Positions 63,421-64,000 of a DNA stretch of 64,000 bases are shown one piece after another (the first letter of the stretch is position 1; each line of letters opens with the position of its first letter). This stretch comes from Thamnaconus septentrionalis (Eukaryota; Chordata; Actinopteri; Tetraodontiformes; Monacanthidae): contig CM020514.1 of the NCBI GenBank assembly GCA_009823395.1, positions 9,858,966 to 9,922,965 of the forward strand. Direction: 5' to 3'. The translations under genes were made by a program, and so were the position numbers. The notes under the pieces were generated by a model. That model was not told the DNA's origin and searched no databases. It saw only the letters and a program-made list of their open reading frames with translations.

Positions 63421-63593
63421 ACCTCCTGTATTTTGGCCTTACCGTCCCAGTCCCTCCAGGAGTTCTTGCGGCTGTTGGGCCCAAAGGGGAAGGTGGATCC
63501 GGAGATGTCCAGGTTCTGGATCAGATGGCTGAGCCGGTTCATGATCCGGTAGGACACCTCCCCGCCCTCCCGCAGAAACTCATGCAGAGACAT
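38597..63593 (-). CDS. mcf2l: MCF2L (Dbs/Ost-type Rho guanine nucleotide exchange factor), 32 coding exons
   Basis: Exons in transcript order: 63443-63593, 54846-54929, 53867-53981, 51575-51665, 48683-48802, 48452-48568, 48208-48357, 47992-48116, 47192-47306, 46990-47109, 46675-46866, 46379-46570, 46134-46293, 45766-45827, 45588-45673, 45355-45421, 45151-45266, 44283-44352, 44099-44191, 43739-43831, 43537-43662, 43... 42607-42828, 42408-42500, 42257-42335, 42108-42180, 41920-42011, 41627-41713, 40670-40735, 39501-39610, 38995-39107, 38785-38888, 38597-38676. They sum to 3564 nt (1187 aa plus stop), all phases consistent. Domains: Sec14/CRAL-TRIO about 55-200 (FAFLSGGRGDNGSP, GFILVIDRRQDRW, VIMLSS), spectrin-like 277-560, DH 630-812 (LLETERAYVEELL, LKPVQRITKYQLLLK), PH 816-946 (FEIWCNSREEVYIVQ), SH3 about 1090-1150 (GKYTVKAD, VQLVKQGDDGQWFVRNL). 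The family activates Cdc42/RhoA and binds phosphoinositides. The RPVQPVAPRPEAF linker and SH3 favour MCF2L over MCF2. Exon 1 gives an unfamiliar N-terminus but correct phase. Confidence 0.92.
43319..43460. repeat. (CTA)n/(TAG)n trinucleotide array with self-complementary arms
   Basis: Actactact runs are followed by tagtagtag runs, alternating, then an att array. The opposite-sense arms could form hairpins. It is located in an MCF2L intron just before the exon ending at 43537-43662 in plus coordinates. Confidence 0.85.
48803..51574 (-). other. MCF2L intron between Sec14-coding exons (2.8 kb)
   Basis: No coding sequence is recognised. It holds a dispersed-repeat copy around 49531-49547 and a long CA repeat at 50252-50317. 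The rest is AT-rich. Confidence 0.55.
50252..50317. repeat. (CA)n microsatellite
   Basis: About 33 uninterrupted CA units, the longest dinucleotide array in the window. Confidence 0.95.
51666..53866 (-). other. MCF2L intron (2.2 kb)
   Basis: It contains MITE copy 2 (52868-53151) and otherwise unannotated sequence. Open frames near 51925-52311 have no recognisable domain. Confidence 0.5.
52868..53151. mobile_element. MITE copy 2 (family shared with 16325-16732)
   Basis: The shared core begins gaatggttgttatattttt and proceeds through cacttgaagt, ggtcacgtgaccccgta and tttccatgacacttttgc. It ends with ggggtaatggaaacacagct, the inverted complement of the terminus of copy 1. The left terminus of this copy seems missing. 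Confidence 0.65.
54210..54642. repeat. Microsatellite cluster: (CA)n, (GACA)n, (CA)n
   Basis: (CA)n lies at 54210-54269, a tetranucleotide (GACA/CAGA)n at about 54511-54552, and an interrupted (CA)n at about 54568-54642. All are in the MCF2L intron between exons 2 and 3. Confidence 0.92.
56655..56700. repeat. (CT)n followed by (CA)n microsatellite
   Basis: About 17 CT units run directly into CA units. Confidence 0.93.
57010..57130. repeat. Dispersed-repeat copy with adjacent 14-bp hairpin
   Basis: The core tgtgacgtcacaaaggg (57023-57039) is followed by perfect inverted arms gaacattgtcaatt (57076-57089) and aattgacaatgttc (57112-57125), with a 22-nt loop. Confidence 0.6.
57950..58030. repeat. 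Dispersed-repeat copy with palindromic TGACATCA core
   Basis: tttgtgacatcacaaaggg lies at about 57958-57977, followed by ctgattccgagagccaaag, resembling the flank of the copy at 22053. Limits are approximate. Confidence 0.5.
59536..59874 (-). CDS. mcf2l: Candidate alternative first coding exon of MCF2L with an apparent frame break
   Basis: An ATG at 59874 in a strong Kozak context (GGCACCATGG) opens an acidic frame (MGGEEAAESGLIEEEVDLD) that stays open to a good donor (CTGTGTG|GTAAGG, exon end 59536). In this frame the second half becomes Arg/Gly/Ala-rich and the exon ends in phase 0, which does not fit the next exon (54929, needs phase 1). Downstream of a CT/AG dinucleotide tract at about 59682-59692 a different frame looks far more protein-like (ISLEEAERYSRFCRRCRWLC) and ends in phase 1, giving a correct join. 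A 2-bp or 1-bp indel in the tract, real or from assembly, would reconcile both halves. The identity as an MCF2L exon is inference from strand, position and phase. Confidence 0.45.
62151..62525. mobile_element. 375-bp inverted-repeat element bounded by TTAA
   Basis: The left end is ttaaagcagctcgaggtaac. The right end is the near-perfect inverted complement (gttacttagagctgctttaa), differing at two positions over about 20. Both ends carry TTAA. A perfect 12-bp internal hairpin (gtttgctacgac at 62186-62197, gtcgtagcaaac at 62204-62215) lies near the left end. No coding frame is present. TTAA ends suggest piggyBac-type or a similar superfamily, unproven. Confidence 0.65.
62713..63329. mobile_element. 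617-bp Harbinger-like element with Myb/SANT remnant
   Basis: The left end reads gtccagactgcccacc and continues to aatccgattttta. The right end on the other strand reads GTTCAGACTGCAGGCGAATC then TGATTTAAA, a clear imperfect inverted repeat of about 28 bp. Inside, from 63012, the plus strand encodes AWTEEETHCLISVWGNSSIQ, the start of a Myb/SANT-like domain typical of PIF/Harbinger-associated proteins in fish. The rest of the domain and any nuclease are missing. The superfamily call is from memory of the motif. Confidence 0.6.
63382..63413. repeat. (CA)n microsatellite
   Basis: A run of CA units 30 bp beyond the donor of the first MCF2L coding exon. Confidence 0.93.
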
Positions 63594-64000
63594 GAGTGCC
63601 GGCTGTCGGAGTCACACACTCGGACCTACTGTCACCCAGCCGGCGAGGGGAGAGACAGAACCCTCAGTCCCTTTGATGCTGCTGCTGCTGCACGTTAGGA
63701 CACAACTCCTAACCTCTAGGCACAAACATGGGCCTTGCTCTCCTGCACCTCCTGCGCGGAGATGTCTGCATCAGCTGCAAGCCCTCGGAGGTCCTCTGCA
63801 GAGCCGCATGGAGGGCGAGAGGCGACGGCAGAGTGGCAAAACATGAGCAAAAATAACCAATAAATATAAAAAATATAAAGCAGCAGAGCTGGTGAGCAGG
63901 CCAAGTCTGTCCAAACTCAAAGTTGCAAGGCTTGTTGCAGGAGCAGCTCAGAGCGGTGCAGGTCTTCAAGGAGGAATGAGAGGGGAGGAAGGTGGAGAGG
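63594..64000 (-). other. Sequence upstream of the MCF2L start, window end
   Basis: No confident gene. A GC-rich patch at 63715-63840 may belong to a promoter or 5' UTR exon. On the minus strand a short frame there (AEDLRGLAADADISAQEV) has no recognised family and no clear splice link to the exon starting at 63593. Confidence 0.35.

Larger units (their letters stand above)
54930..63442 (-). other. MCF2L intron 1 (8.5 kb)
   Basis: The largest intron in the window. It holds the candidate alternative first exon (59536-59874), a CT/CA array at 56655-56700, two members of the palindromic dispersed repeat (57022, 57958), the TTAA-ended element (62151-62525), the Harbinger-like element (62713-63329) and a CA repeat (63382-63413). 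Other alternative promoters may be present but none could be supported. Confidence 0.55.

Noticed and set aside
63716..63904. 62-codon minus-strand frame near the window end
   Set aside because: It begins in a non-conserved hydrophobic stretch and shows no splice link to the MCF2L exon; possibly 5' UTR but not supportable as coding.

Overview
The window looks like nuclear DNA from a ray-finned fish, probably a percomorph-type teleost. Six vertebrate protein-coding genes with GT-AG introns can be rebuilt exon by exon. Introns are short, CA and other microsatellites are frequent, and small DNA transposons sit in introns. The species assignment is inference. Gene identities rest on recognising the translated proteins and on rebuilt coding lengths: SPRYD7 196 aa, KPNA3 521 aa and RCBTB1 531 aa match the remembered mammalian lengths exactly.

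Layout, left to right. TRIM13 lies on the minus strand and its C-terminus is cut by the window edge (1-1059). SPRYD7 (+, 2762-5434), KPNA3 / importin alpha-4 (+, 8002-18750) and RCBTB1 (+, 24760-29052) follow. PHF11 (-, 30245-36899) is convergent with RCBTB1. A long MCF2L (Dbs/Ost-type Rho GEF) gene on the minus strand fills 38597-63593, with 32 coding exons and at least one candidate alternative first exon near 59.5-59.9 kb. The first five genes keep the neighbourhood and relative orientation of human 13q14 (PHF11-RCBTB1-KPNA3-SPRYD7-TRIM13). ARL11 and EBPL are not seen, and MCF2L (13q34 in human) lies where SETDB2 would be expected.

The genes do not form an operon or pathway. TRIM13 is an ER-anchored E3 ligase, KPNA3 a nuclear import adaptor, RCBTB1 an RCC1/BTB protein, PHF11 an extended-PHD nuclear protein, SPRYD7 a small SPRY protein, and MCF2L a membrane-linked Rho/Cdc42 exchange factor.

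Non-genic content includes several small transposons. One is an 806-bp hAT-like element with a BED-finger remnant in PHF11 intron 1. Another is a 463-bp element with a perfect 8-bp target duplication just inside a KPNA3 intron. There are also two copies of one MITE family, a Harbinger-like element with a Myb/SANT remnant, a TTAA-ended element and a dispersed TGAYRTCACAAAGGG family. A 27-bp minisatellite fills the last PHF11 intron. I found no CRISPR, rRNA, tRNA, viral genome or obviously novel multi-gene system. The most informative leads are the PHF11 architecture, the MCF2L alternative first exon with an apparent frame break, and the transposon insertions.
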